Below, in pieces: positions 35,954-44,512 of a stretch of 64,000 nt of DNA. Source of the stretch: CAWKAO01 sp963847665 (GTDB taxonomy: Bacteria > Actinomycetota > Humimicrobiia > Humimicrobiales > Humimicrobiaceae); contig CAWKAO010000002.1 of NCBI GenBank assembly GCA_963847665.1, forward strand, positions 186,001 through 250,000. The letters are read 5' to 3'. The notes under the pieces were generated by a model, which saw only the letters and a list, made by a program, of their open reading frames with translations, made no database searches and was not told the origin of the DNA. Numbering within the stretch: the stretch's first letter is position 1; each line of letters opens with the position of its first letter. Made by a program: the position numbers and the translations under genes.

Positions 35954-37141
35954 ATGAGACTTGCTAAAAGAATGGCAAGACTTGGAACTGAAAATGCTTT
36001 TGTTGTTCTGGCTGAAGTAACAAAGCTTAAAGAACAGGGATCAGATATCATTAATTTTGGTGTCGGTGAACCTGATTTTGATACTCCCAGAAATATAAAA
36101 GAAGCAGGTATCGGTGCAATAGAAAAAAATCTTACTCACTACAGCCCTCCTGCCGGTGTGCCTGATTTCAGAAGATCAGTTGCAAAATATATCAATAATA
36201 CAAGAAATATTAATATCTCTATGGAAAATGTAGTGGTAGGGCCAGGTACAAAGCCGATAATATTTTATGCTATAAGTGCACTTATTGATCATGGAGACGA
36301 GGTCATATACCCGAATCCAGGTTATCCTATTTATGAATCTCTTATAAATTATCTGGGAGGCAGCGCAATTCCGCTCCCTCTTCTTGAGGAAAAAGAGTTC
36401 AGTTTCGATATAAAAGACCTGGAAAAAGCAGTTACTGACAAAACTAAAATGATCATACTTAACTCACCGCAAAACCCCACAGGCGGTATTTTAAGCGAAG
36501 ATGACATCAGGTCTATTGCTGATATCGCCAGGGCAAGAGATATTTGGGTCTTGTCCGACGAAATATACAGCAGAATAATTTATGAGGGCAAGTTCAACAG
36601 CATCATATCACTTGATGGTATGCTCGAGAGGACAGTGCTCATTGATGGTTTCTCAAAAATATATTCTATGACAGGCTGGCGACTGGGTTATGGTATTATG
36701 CCTGAAGAACTGATAAAACATATGATCGCCCTTAACACAAATATCGTTACCTGTACTGCGACATTCACCCAGTATGCCGGTATTGAGGGATACGAAGGTG
36801 ATCAGAGTGAGACTTACAAAATGGTCGATGAGTTCAAGGCAAGAAGAGACCTGATCGTAGAGGGCCTAAATGACATAAGGGGCTTTAAGTGCCTTTCACC
36901 CAAAGGCGCTTTTTATGTTTTTCCAAATGTTACAAAAGCCTGCAGAGATCTGGGACTTAAGGATTCCAAGGAGCTCCAGCAGAAGATCCTTTATGAAGGT
37001 CAGGTAGCTGTACTGCCGAGAACATCTTTTGGCTTGCGAAACAAAGGTGAAGTCCAGGAATATATAAGGCTTTCGTATGCTACGTCACGTGAAAATATAA
37101 CAGAAGGCCTGGCCCGGATAAAAAAAATCATTGAAAAATAA
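35954..37141 (+). CDS. Class I/II PLP aminotransferase (aspartate aminotransferase-like)
   Basis: 395 residues, fold type I. Seen: INFGVGEPDFDTP at the N-terminus, the SPQNPTGG motif, the cofactor Asp in WVLSDEIYS, the PLP Lys in FSKIYSMTGWRLGY near 234, and a C-terminal Arg region IRLSYATS. The ATG at 35954 is eight bases after GGGGG and is preferred to 35948. It follows the MttB gene in the same orientation. Likely uses glutamate/2-oxoglutarate, fitting the P-II/GDH pair, but the amino acceptor is unknown. Confidence 0.9.
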   Translation: MRLAKRMARLGTENAFVVLAEVTKLKEQGSDIINFGVGEPDFDTPRNIKEAGIGAIEKNLTHYSPPAGVPDFRRSVAKYINNTRNINISMENVVVGPGTKPIIFYAISALIDHGDEVIYPNPGYPIYESLINYLGGSAIPLPLLEEKEFSFDIKDLEKAVTDKTKMIILNSPQNPTGGILSEDDIRSIADIARARDIWVLSDEIYSRIIYEGKFNSIISLDGMLERTVLIDGFSKIYSMTGWRLGYGIMPEELIKHMIALNTNIVTCTATFTQYAGIEGYEGDQSETYKMVDEFKARRDLIVEGLNDIRGFKCLSPKGAFYVFPNVTKACRDLGLKDSKELQQKILYEGQVAVLPRTSFGLRNKGEVQEYIRLSYATSRENITEGLARIKKIIEK

Positions 37142-37193
37142 GCCAAATAACTTACTATATTAAAGATTTTTATTTTATTTAACAGGAGGCTAA

Positions 37194-37454
37194 ATGCCAG
37201 TACCTAATACAAAGGAAAATAAAGAAAAGTGCATATGCAGAACATGTCCTACTTATGAAAGCTGTATGAGGGATTCTAGTGAATCTTTTTTCTGTTCGGA
37301 GGGCAGTTCGGGGTGTAAGATTGAGCAAAAAGAATGTATCTGTGAAAATTGCCCTATAGATAAAGATTATAATCTGACAGCAAACCTTGATCTGATGGAA
37401 AAAATGATTCTTAAAATGAACCAGTTTTACTGTGACAATGGACCTGCAAAATAA
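37194..37454 (+). CDS. DUF2769-like small cysteine-rich protein
   Basis: 86 residues with two similar halves: CICRTCPTYESC and CICENCPIDKDY, plus further Cys at about 47 and 80. The CxxCP-Y-x-x-C pattern fits DUF2769, small proteins thought to bind metal or an Fe-S cluster; the function is unknown. A strong AGGAGG site precedes the ATG. It overlaps the next gene by 17 to 23 bases. Confidence 0.75.
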   Translation: MPVPNTKENKEKCICRTCPTYESCMRDSSESFFCSEGSSGCKIEQKECICENCPIDKDYNLTANLDLMEKMILKMNQFYCDNGPAK

Positions 37455-38151
37455 ACTGGTAGATGAAGCCGTCAGTTTGCTTAAAAATAATACTGTCATC
37501 ACCGGCGGGCATTTCCGGTTATTCTTTAACAACGGCAAAATAATACAAAACTTCAACCAGGGCACAATAGTATCTTTCAGGCTGGCTGTGTGGTTGTATT
37601 CCATTTCAATATCTCAAAATATTAATACCGGTCTGGGTCTTCTAATAAATGACATGGGTTCTGCGTGTGAAGAGGATGGTTGTAAAACCGGTCTCTTAAA
37701 ATTTTCAAGACCGGATTTTAAACTCCCTGAAGAATATTTAAGTATACTTTCGGAATATAAGATCAAAGAACAGGTCATTGAATTATACTGGGAAAAAAAT
37801 ATAAGAAACCGCAGTAAAAAGATATTTCTAAAGCAGTTCAAAAAAGATGGTAAAATGCCTAAAAAGCAATCAGATGGCTTTTTTGTCGATGACCCGGATG
37901 GTTATGGTAAGATAATACTGACCAGGACGATCGGTAAAGATAAGTACGGCACACCTGCATGCCCGCTGATTATGGCTGGTCTAAATATCATCCAGGGGGA
38001 AAAATATGCCAGTAGCATTAATTTTTATTACACCGGATCCGATAATATTCAGAATATTCCCAATCCATTTGTAATTGAAAAAGGTGAAAGATTATCCGGG
38101 ATATTTGGCTCCGTTATTAATGTAAATAATTTATTCTTTGACAATTTTTAA
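37438..38151 (+). CDS. Conserved-looking protein of unknown function
   Basis: About 237 residues, soluble, not recognised. It starts inside the DUF2769 gene (ATG 37438, or GTG 37432) without its own Shine-Dalgarno site, so translation is probably coupled. Notable features: GHFRLFF near the start, INDMGSACEEDGC, a basic KIFLKQFKKDGKMPKKQ stretch, and TPACPLIMAGL. Five or so Cys and the coupling to a Cys-rich protein suggest the two act together, but no reaction can be inferred. Confidence 0.7.
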   Translation: MDLQNKLVDEAVSLLKNNTVITGGHFRLFFNNGKIIQNFNQGTIVSFRLAVWLYSISISQNINTGLGLLINDMGSACEEDGCKTGLLKFSRPDFKLPEEYLSILSEYKIKEQVIELYWEKNIRNRSKKIFLKQFKKDGKMPKKQSDGFFVDDPDGYGKIILTRTIGKDKYGTPACPLIMAGLNIIQGEKYASSINFYYTGSDNIQNIPNPFVIEKGERLSGIFGSVINVNNLFFDNF

Positions 38152-38239
38152 TAATAAGATTAATTGCCTGAAGAAATATTGTATGTTATATTGCTCTAAT
38201 TTGCTTGCTACTAAAAGAAAATAAAGGATTGATGTTAAT

Positions 38240-39130
38240 TTGCAAATATACCAGGAATGTATCCCTTGCCATCTGAGGACTGCTTTGAATTCTGTAATGC
38301 TTCTAACAGATGATGGAGAGACTATCGATGAAGCGCTTAAAGAAGTATTGATCAAAGCTTCAGGATTTAAAAATTACGATACTCTTTTTGAGCTCTATTA
38401 CGAATTGCAAAAAACAATAAAAAAAATCGTGACCCAGAAGGATCCATATGGCGAATTTAAAAGAGAGTTCAATAACATATGTTTAAGCCTTGAAGATGAG
38501 ATGAAGGAAATGATTGACCGGTCTAAAGATCCATTTGAGACCGGACTCCGCATATGTCTTGCAGGGAACAGTATCGATGTCATGCAGGGAGATCTTATGA
38601 ATAAAGATGTCCTACGGAGAGCCATAAATAGCGCTCTCAAGCAACCCCTGGATATTTCTGTGGTCTTGGATCTAAAAGCGCAGTTAAATGCTGCAAACGA
38701 GATCCTGTTTGTTGGCGACAATGCAGGGGAGATAGTCTTTGATAAGGTCTTTATTAATCTGATAAACAGGCTCTTTGATAAAAAAGGTAAAGTCAGATAC
38801 GCGGTAAGGGGTGGGTTTACGCTAAATGATGCTACGGTCGAAGATGCAGAAATGGTGGGAATTAAAAAGATAGCGGAAGTGATAACTACAGGGATCGATC
38901 TGCCGGCCGCTTACCTGCCTTTATGCTCTGATAAGTTTAATGCTATTTATAATAATGCAGACCTCGTGATAGCAAAAGGCCAGGGTAACCTGGAAGCCCT
39001 GCTCGGGCTGGATAAAAATATATTTTTCCTTCTTAAAATAAAGTGCCAGGTGATCTCCAAGATCCTTTCAGGGAGGTATCAGATTGGTGAGATAGCCGTC
39101 ATAAAAAACAAAAAAGATTATGCCTTTTAA
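38240..39130 (+). CDS. DUF89 / ARMT1-like damage-control phosphatase family protein
   Basis: 296 residues. Family marks: an N-terminal CIPCHLRTALN metal/Cys motif at residues 7-17, the central FVGDNAGEIVFDK (Asp, Asn and Glu at the active site) near 157-168, VRGGFTLNDAT, and AKGQGNLEAL. DUF89 proteins are metal-dependent phosphatases of damaged sugar phosphates or pantetheine derivatives. The start is TTG (38240) with only a weak AAAGGA upstream. It is convergent with the MFS gene 12 bases downstream. Confidence 0.85.
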   Translation: MQIYQECIPCHLRTALNSVMLLTDDGETIDEALKEVLIKASGFKNYDTLFELYYELQKTIKKIVTQKDPYGEFKREFNNICLSLEDEMKEMIDRSKDPFETGLRICLAGNSIDVMQGDLMNKDVLRRAINSALKQPLDISVVLDLKAQLNAANEILFVGDNAGEIVFDKVFINLINRLFDKKGKVRYAVRGGFTLNDATVEDAEMVGIKKIAEVITTGIDLPAAYLPLCSDKFNAIYNNADLVIAKGQGNLEALLGLDKNIFFLLKIKCQVISKILSGRYQIGEIAVIKNKKDYAF

Positions 39131-39142
39131 AGACATAAAAAT

Positions 39143-40396
39143 TTATGCTTTTATTGTTTTTGACCTGTGTTTTTCGTAGAAATAAAGGCCGCTCATCAGT
39201 AAGGCTGCTGAAATCGCAAAGATAGATACCAACGGCCATATTTTTCTTATGCCAAAACTTGCGATGAAAAATCCTGAGATGAGAGGTGCAATCGCAAAAC
39301 CTGACTCCTGGACAAATGTTATGACAGCGAAAAATCTGCCTCTGTGTGTTATGGGAGCATTATTGGCAATATAGACTTCTACATTTACAGCTACGATTAT
39401 TTCACCAAGTGTCCATATTACAGTAGAGACGACAAGCAAAAAGATATTTCTTGTAAAAAACAATATCCCAAAACCTATCGCATAAATAAAACCACCGATT
39501 ATTATGATTACGAGAGGTTTTATTTTTTTTGTCAGTGAAATAATGAGAAGGGTCAAAAATACTACCATCAGAGCGTTTATGGTCATCATCGAACCGTATA
39601 TTTTTGGCCCGTTATATCCAAAAAAATCGTTTATAAACAAAGGAAGCCCAAATGTATATTGAGCATATACAAAAGCAAATAATATAAGCACAAAAGTAAA
39701 GATCAAAAGTAAAGGCCTTTTTAATAGCGCCCTGAAAACACTGCCCTTTTCAGCCCTCTCAGTATCTGATTCTGAAACATTATCTACCTCCTCCTTCGTA
39801 GGTTTAGTATCTTTTATAAAGATGATGACTGGTATTAGTGAGATCAGTGTTGTGATAGCATCTATAAGGAAAAACCACATCAGGTGCTCATTTATCAGAA
39901 ACCCTGCCATAAGAGGTCCGGCAGCTACACCAATGTTTGTACCCATATAAAGAAGTGAAAAAGCATTTTGCCTGTTTGTCTTGTCTGTAGAATCTGTGAC
40001 CATCGCATCTATTGTGGGCCACTGTGCTATACTCAAAAAGTTTCCAGCTATCAATAAATAAACAATTATTTTTGAGGTACCAAGAAAAGCGCAAGCCATA
40101 AAGGCACAAGCTCCAGTAACAGCTGACAGGATTATAAGCTTTTTCCTGCCTATTTTATCTGCAAGTTTGCCTCCAATAAGCATGCCAACCCCGCCCGCTG
40201 ATATTGCAACAGTTGTTATAATACCGGCATCCTGTTCTGAAAAACCAAGTTTTGCAGTCAGAAGTATCGCAAGTAAAGGATATACAAAACTACCTATGCT
40301 GTTTATTATTCTTGCAAAAAAAAGGATATATACAGTCCTGGGTAATTTTAAATACTCTCTGAAGATATTCATCTTTAATTTTTCTTTTTTTTCCAA
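39143..40396 (-). CDS. MFS transporter, 12 membrane segments
   Basis: 417-residue major facilitator superfamily permease. Seen: GGKLADKIGRKK (loop 2-3 motif) and about twelve hydrophobic segments with a central charged loop (ESDTERAEKG) between segments 6 and 7. This matches drug/metabolite exporter-type MFS proteins; substrate unknown. TTG at 40396 gives MEKKEKLKMN; the ATG at 40372 (MNIFREYL) is an equally good start. It is transcribed away from the YfcE-like gene. Confidence 0.88.
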   Translation of the reverse strand: MEKKEKLKMNIFREYLKLPRTVYILFFARIINSIGSFVYPLLAILLTAKLGFSEQDAGIITTVAISAGGVGMLIGGKLADKIGRKKLIILSAVTGACAFMACAFLGTSKIIVYLLIAGNFLSIAQWPTIDAMVTDSTDKTNRQNAFSLLYMGTNIGVAAGPLMAGFLINEHLMWFFLIDAITTLISLIPVIIFIKDTKPTKEEVDNVSESDTERAEKGSVFRALLKRPLLLIFTFVLILFAFVYAQYTFGLPLFINDFFGYNGPKIYGSMMTINALMVVFLTLLIISLTKKIKPLVIIIIGGFIYAIGFGILFFTRNIFLLVVSTVIWTLGEIIVAVNVEVYIANNAPITHRGRFFAVITFVQESGFAIAPLISGFFIASFGIRKIWPLVSIFAISAALLMSGLYFYEKHRSKTIKA

Positions 40397-40544
40397 TAAC
40401 TGACTTAAAATAATGATCTCACAATTATATAATTTTAACTAAAATTGTAAATTAAGACCCAGCAAATTATAATAGTCTGATACCTGTTTCTGATGTTTTC
40501 TATTTATTGTTTTAAAATATTTGTAAATTAGGGCTGGAGGTCAA
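40397..40544. other. Divergent intergenic region
   Basis: 148 A+T-rich bases between the MFS gene and the phosphoesterase. I see no strong hairpin or ORF; promoters in both directions are expected. Confidence 0.4.
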
Positions 40545-41039
40545 ATGAGGATAGGAGTCCTATCGGACACCCATGACGATGAAAGAAATGTAAAAAAAAT
40601 AGTAAAGATATTTAAGAATGAAAATATTCTGAAGGTGTTTCATCTTGGAGATTTCGTAGCACCCCCTATTGTCAAACACTTCAATGGTCTTAACCTGCTT
40701 GGCATTTTTGGAAATAATGACGGATATAAGACGGGTCTTCTTAAAATGTTTTCTGAAATAAAAGGGGAGCTGCCCGGGGACTTTGCTGAAATCGAAGTCG
40801 ATGATCTCAAAATGGCACTTTATCATGGCGAATATTATGAGATCGTCGATAGCCTTGCCAGGGGTGGAAAATATGATGTGGTCTTTTATGGCCACTGGCA
40901 TAAAGCACGAATAGAAAATATTGGCAGGACTATCCTCATAAGCCCTGGTTCCGCACACAGCTTTTTTACAAAAGACAGCAGCCCTACTTTTGGTATCTTT
41001 GATACAAATAATAAAAGATTTGATATTTTAAGCATTTGA
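40545..41039 (+). CDS. YfcE/MJ0936-type metallophosphoesterase
   Basis: 164-residue calcineurin-like phosphodiesterase. All metal motifs present: SDTHDD near 7-12, HLGDFV, FGNNDG, YHGEYYE and GHWHKA near 124-129, with the closing SPGSAH. Such proteins hydrolyse phosphodiesters in vitro; the cellular substrate is unknown. It leads an apparent operon with the rhodanese and metal ABC transporter genes (gaps of 15 and 10 bases). Confidence 0.88.
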   Translation: MRIGVLSDTHDDERNVKKIVKIFKNENILKVFHLGDFVAPPIVKHFNGLNLLGIFGNNDGYKTGLLKMFSEIKGELPGDFAEIEVDDLKMALYHGEYYEIVDSLARGGKYDVVFYGHWHKARIENIGRTILISPGSAHSFFTKDSSPTFGIFDTNNKRFDILSI

Positions 41040-41054
41040 AGGAGGTAGAAGTTT

Positions 41055-41378
41055 TTGGTATTAGAAATGGACGGTAATACATTAAAAGCATGGATAGACG
41101 ATGAAAAAAAGATGGTAATAATAGACGCAAGAGATAAAAGGGATTACAAAAAAGCCCATATACCAAAATCCATATCACTTCTTAATTCAGAAGTCGAAAA
41201 GAGGGCTGACAAATTATTAGAAAGTGGACTTCCTGTGATCGTCTATAGTAATGACGAAAATTGTCCTGCAAGTGGACTGGTAGCTGCTAAACTTGATAAA
41301 ATGGGATACAATCCTGTATATGATTACAACCCGAGTTATGCAGACTGGGTAAAAAGAGGATACCCTACAGTATCTTAA
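41055..41378 (+). CDS. Single-domain rhodanese-like protein
   Basis: 107 residues with a rhodanese fold: IIDARDKRDYKKAHIPKSI and the active-site Cys near residue 70 in ENCPASGLVAAKL, then a closing loop with YADWVKRGYP. The start is TTG, placed after GGAGG. It may carry sulfane sulfur or act as a sensor; its place before a metal transporter hints at metal-sulfur handling, which is inference. Confidence 0.85.
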   Translation: MVLEMDGNTLKAWIDDEKKMVIIDARDKRDYKKAHIPKSISLLNSEVEKRADKLLESGLPVIVYSNDENCPASGLVAAKLDKMGYNPVYDYNPSYADWVKRGYPTVS

Positions 41379-41388
41379 GTATAAGCAT

Positions 41389-42141
41389 ATGAAAACAAGC
41401 CACGAAATAATAATTTTTGATCACGTTTTTTTCAATTATGGCAGTATTGTCGTTCTTGAAGACATAGACTTTTCAATATTAAGTGATGATATGATAGCAG
41501 TAATAGGCCCGAATGGCGGTGGCAAGACAACGCTTCTCAGGTTGATACTGGGGCTTATAAAACCTTCAAGAGGTAATATAAGGTTATTTGGAAGAGATCC
41601 TGAAAAGAGCAGACATCTGACGGGCTATCTTCCACAGCAGCAGAATTTTGACCACTCTTTTCCATTGAATGTCTATGAGACAGTATTGATGGGAAGATAC
41701 CGGGGAATCGGAAAACGACTTAATAAGGCCGATGAAAAGTCTGCTATGGATGCTCTGGAAACAGTTGGTATGGCACATATGTCCCAAAGACATATCAGTA
41801 TGCTTTCAGGCGGACAGATTCAAAGGATCATGATAGCAAGGGCAATAGTCGGGGGACCAGAGATCTTGCTGCTTGATGAACCATTGTCGGGCGTAGACAC
41901 AGAAGCCCAGAAATCCTTTTATGACCTCATATTGAAACTCAGTAAAAATATTGCGATTGTATTTGTAACACATGATGTCGGGGTGATATCCCAATATTTT
42001 GAAAAAGTAATATGCCTTAACAGAAAACTATTTTACCATGGCCCAAAGGAAGGCAGTATTGGAAGGTTGGAAGACGCATACGGTTGTCCTGTCGAGGTGC
42101 TTGCGCATGGTATACCCCACAGGGTGCTAAAAGAACACTAA
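41389..42141 (+). CDS. Metal ABC transporter ATPase (ZnuC/MntB type)
   Basis: 250-residue ATPase of the zinc/manganese ABC family. Walker [10 protein letters not shown] near 39-47, QQ loop YLPQQ, signature LSGGQIQR near 139, Walker [13 protein letters not shown] and the switch His in VFVTHDVG. It starts 10 bases after the rhodanese gene and its end abuts the permease gene. No solute-binding protein gene (ZnuA-like) is in the window. Confidence 0.9.
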   Translation: MKTSHEIIIFDHVFFNYGSIVVLEDIDFSILSDDMIAVIGPNGGGKTTLLRLILGLIKPSRGNIRLFGRDPEKSRHLTGYLPQQQNFDHSFPLNVYETVLMGRYRGIGKRLNKADEKSAMDALETVGMAHMSQRHISMLSGGQIQRIMIARAIVGGPEILLLDEPLSGVDTEAQKSFYDLILKLSKNIAIVFVTHDVGVISQYFEKVICLNRKLFYHGPKEGSIGRLEDAYGCPVEVLAHGIPHRVLKEH

Positions 42142-42152
42142 ATTATTTTAAA

Positions 42153-42962
42153 ATGGAAATATTTCAATATGACTTTATTAGAAATGCGATAATAACAGCG
42201 ATCCTGGTCAATATTGCCTGCGGTATTGTTGGTACTTTTGTCGTCATCAAGAGAATAGTATTTATAAGCGGCGGCATATCACATGCGGCTTTTGGCGGAA
42301 TAGGGCTGGGCTATTTTTTAGGTGTAAATCCTATACTAACAGCGATCCCGTTCAGCATCGCTTCGGCGATCTCTATAGGTTTTATAAGCCGCAGGACAAA
42401 GATCAGTGAAGATACTTCGATTGGTATAGTATGGGCAATCGGCATGGCTATCGGGATTATATTTATAAATCTTACACCTGGATATGCTCCGGATTTGTTC
42501 AGTTACCTTTTTGGTAATATACTGGCCGTACCCCTGGCAGATATTTACATAATGTCTGGAATGAACATCCTGATCATAATAGTGGTAATTATTTTTATGA
42601 GGGAATTTACTGCTATTTCTTTTGATGAAGAATACGCAAAAGTCATAGGTATGCCTGCCCGTCTGGCATATTTTGTTCTTCTTGGACTTATAGCGCTGAC
42701 TGTGGTGCTTCTAATAAGGGTAGTCGGCGTGATCCTGGTAATAGCCCTTCTTACTATTCCGGCCTCTATGTGCAGGCAATTCACGTATAATATTAAAAAG
42801 ATAATGGTCTTTTCGATACTGACAGGAATTGTGACAACGATACTGGGGCTTGTGATATCCTATTATGTAAATATGTCATCAGGTGCTACTATAATAATAC
42901 TTCTCGGGATAGTCTTTTTTATATCTTACCTTTTTAAAAAAATAAGTCTTTCAGGTGGATAA
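42153..42962 (+). CDS. Metal ABC transporter permease (ZnuB/MntC type)
   Basis: ABC-3 family permease of about 269 residues with eight or so membrane helices. Family marks: [24 protein letters not shown] and a [32 protein letters not shown] region. The ATG at 42153 is preferred to in-frame starts upstream because it begins [13 protein letters not shown]. Its 3' end overlaps that of the convergent tocopherol-cyclase-like gene by 12 bases. Confidence 0.88.
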   Translation: MEIFQYDFIRNAIITAILVNIACGIVGTFVVIKRIVFISGGISHAAFGGIGLGYFLGVNPILTAIPFSIASAISIGFISRRTKISEDTSIGIVWAIGMAIGIIFINLTPGYAPDLFSYLFGNILAVPLADIYIMSGMNILIIIVVIIFMREFTAISFDEEYAKVIGMPARLAYFVLLGLIALTVVLLIRVVGVILVIALLTIPASMCRQFTYNIKKIMVFSILTGIVTTILGLVISYYVNMSSGATIIILLGIVFFISYLFKKISLSGG

Positions 42963-43991
42963 AACAGAAGGATTCACTATTTCTAATCCACCAGATACTC
43001 CATCACCTTCAAAAATAGTAATGGTCCTGCCTGCAGGCATTTTTTTTAGAAGGCTGATATGGACCCTGGCGTTTATACTTTCGCTTATTCTGCCATCCAT
43101 AGCACCCAGGACAGGGGAAAGTAGTGTTGCTCCACTCTCACGTTTACCTGTGATGATCACCTTATTTTTTCTTGAGTCCAGTTCTACTGTAAACTTTTTA
43201 TCAGAGCATTCAAGATAACTTAATTTTGAACGATTGTAAGTCGCAAAGACATAGAAATCCTTATTGATCATTAAACCACAGATAAAACCTGTAAAATGCC
43301 GGCTCCGCCAGGGGATATTTGCTATGGAAAGCATCACAGAGGTCCGGTTTAAATATGTTTTACTGCGCTGATCCGGTCCTTTAAAATGATTTGACTGCAA
43401 CCATATCCAGCCTTTGGGAAATGAGACCCCCCAATCTTTTTCGATATATCCTTTTCCACCAGAGAGGTCCAGCATAGTTCCGTCTATCTCAAGGTGGCCG
43501 CTTATCATGTGGTCCATGCTGACTACCCCATGGTAACATTCCATGAAAGGCACATAGGAATACCATCCCATTGCCCCTGGTGCCAGAATCGTTACAGGCC
43601 AACGGGAGATGTCAAAAAATTTCAGTCTGGCTTCTATGATACTTAAATCCTGATTAATAGACAGGGACAGGTTTTGAGGTGAAAAAAAATTATTTCCTAT
43701 TTTTATTTCAAATTTTTCAGTTGAATAACTGAATTCAGATATATCAAATTTAAAATTTTTTGAGGTCACTCTTTTACCATCCATAACCTGGATAAAAGCA
43801 TGGGAACCGCCAGTTTTTTTGGAAATAGATACACCTGGGATTATTGCAAATGCGTTATTCAAGCTAGAGTCCACCAGCTTGAAATACCAGCCTTCAAAAT
43901 AATTGTTTTTTTTCCTGTGACCCTGGAAGATCTCGGAACCATAAATTTTTCTTATTTTATAAAAAGACATTTCTAAAAAGACATTTTCCAA
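42951..43991 (-). CDS. Tocopherol cyclase-like protein
   Basis: 346-residue protein of the tocopherol-cyclase-like lipocalin-type family. Recognisable marks: [13 protein letters not shown] near the start, [28 protein letters not shown], and [23 protein letters not shown]. Plant members cyclise a prenyl chain onto a quinol; bacterial members are largely uncharacterised. It is the third gene of a minus-strand operon after CrtQ- and CrtO-like genes, which suggests work on a prenyl lipid. Confidence 0.8.
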   Translation of the reverse strand: MENVFLEMSFYKIRKIYGSEIFQGHRKKNNYFEGWYFKLVDSSLNNAFAIIPGVSISKKTGGSHAFIQVMDGKRVTSKNFKFDISEFSYSTEKFEIKIGNNFFSPQNLSLSINQDLSIIEARLKFFDISRWPVTILAPGAMGWYSYVPFMECYHGVVSMDHMISGHLEIDGTMLDLSGGKGYIEKDWGVSFPKGWIWLQSNHFKGPDQRSKTYLNRTSVMLSIANIPWRSRHFTGFICGLMINKDFYVFATYNRSKLSYLECSDKKFTVELDSRKNKVIITGKRESGATLLSPVLGAMDGRISESINARVHISLLKKMPAGRTITIFEGDGVSGGLEIVNPSVLST

Positions 43992-44023
43992 AAAACATAG
44001 ATTTTTTTATTAATTGATAGTTA

Positions 44024-44512
44024 TTATTTTCTTGATCCAATAATCTTTATTACCGGTACCAGTCTTGCCCGATTATATCTTTGAAGAAGAATACAGGGTA
44101 TGTTTGCAAGCAGTCCGTAAGCGATCATAATAAGCCCTACCCACCACATGTTCCATAAAAAAAATATACCTGATGGCAGTATCTGCAGCCAGTGGGTGAG
44201 TTCGGCCCTGCAAGTTTCACCGTTGAACTTATTCAGGTAATCAAGCTTGTTGCTTTCAAGTTTTTTTTTGGGAAAACCGCCCTTAAAAAGCGCAGCTCCA
44301 TCCGGTATTAGTTTTTTCCATTTTTTTATTTTAAAGAATCGTTCATATATCTTGCCTCCACCTTCTATTTTTTTGATCCTGTAGAAAAAATTATCAGGAT
44401 CAAATCTCGAGAGCGGCATGTGGGAACACGCCCATGAGACGCCAAGGTGTATTATTATCCAGCCAGCAATATTTAAGAAGATCACCCAGAAATGTGAGAG
44501 CTGAAAGACCAT
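44024..44512 (-). CDS. CrtO-like glycosyl-carotenoid acyltransferase
   Basis: 162-residue integral membrane protein that matches the staphyloxanthin CrtO acyltransferase family: FFKIKKWKKLIPDG, the core RAELTHWLQILPSG and the closing ILLQRYNRARL. CrtO attaches a fatty acid to the glucose of a carotenoid glycoside. Its ATG overlaps the stop of the CrtQ-like gene by one base (TAATG), so the pair is coupled as expected for consecutive enzymes. Whether the aglycone is a carotenoid is not shown: no carotenoid desaturase or synthase gene is present. Confidence 0.82.
   Translation of the reverse strand: MVFQLSHFWVIFLNIAGWIIIHLGVSWACSHMPLSRFDPDNFFYRIKKIEGGGKIYERFFKIKKWKKLIPDGAALFKGGFPKKKLESNKLDYLNKFNGETCRAELTHWLQILPSGIFFLWNMWWVGLIMIAYGLLANIPCILLQRYNRARLVPVIKIIGSRK

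Noticed and set aside
39133..39146. CATAAA-AA-TTTATG palindrome between DUF89 and MFS genes
   Set aside because: Pure A/T stem of six pairs with a two-base loop is too weak to call a terminator or operator.
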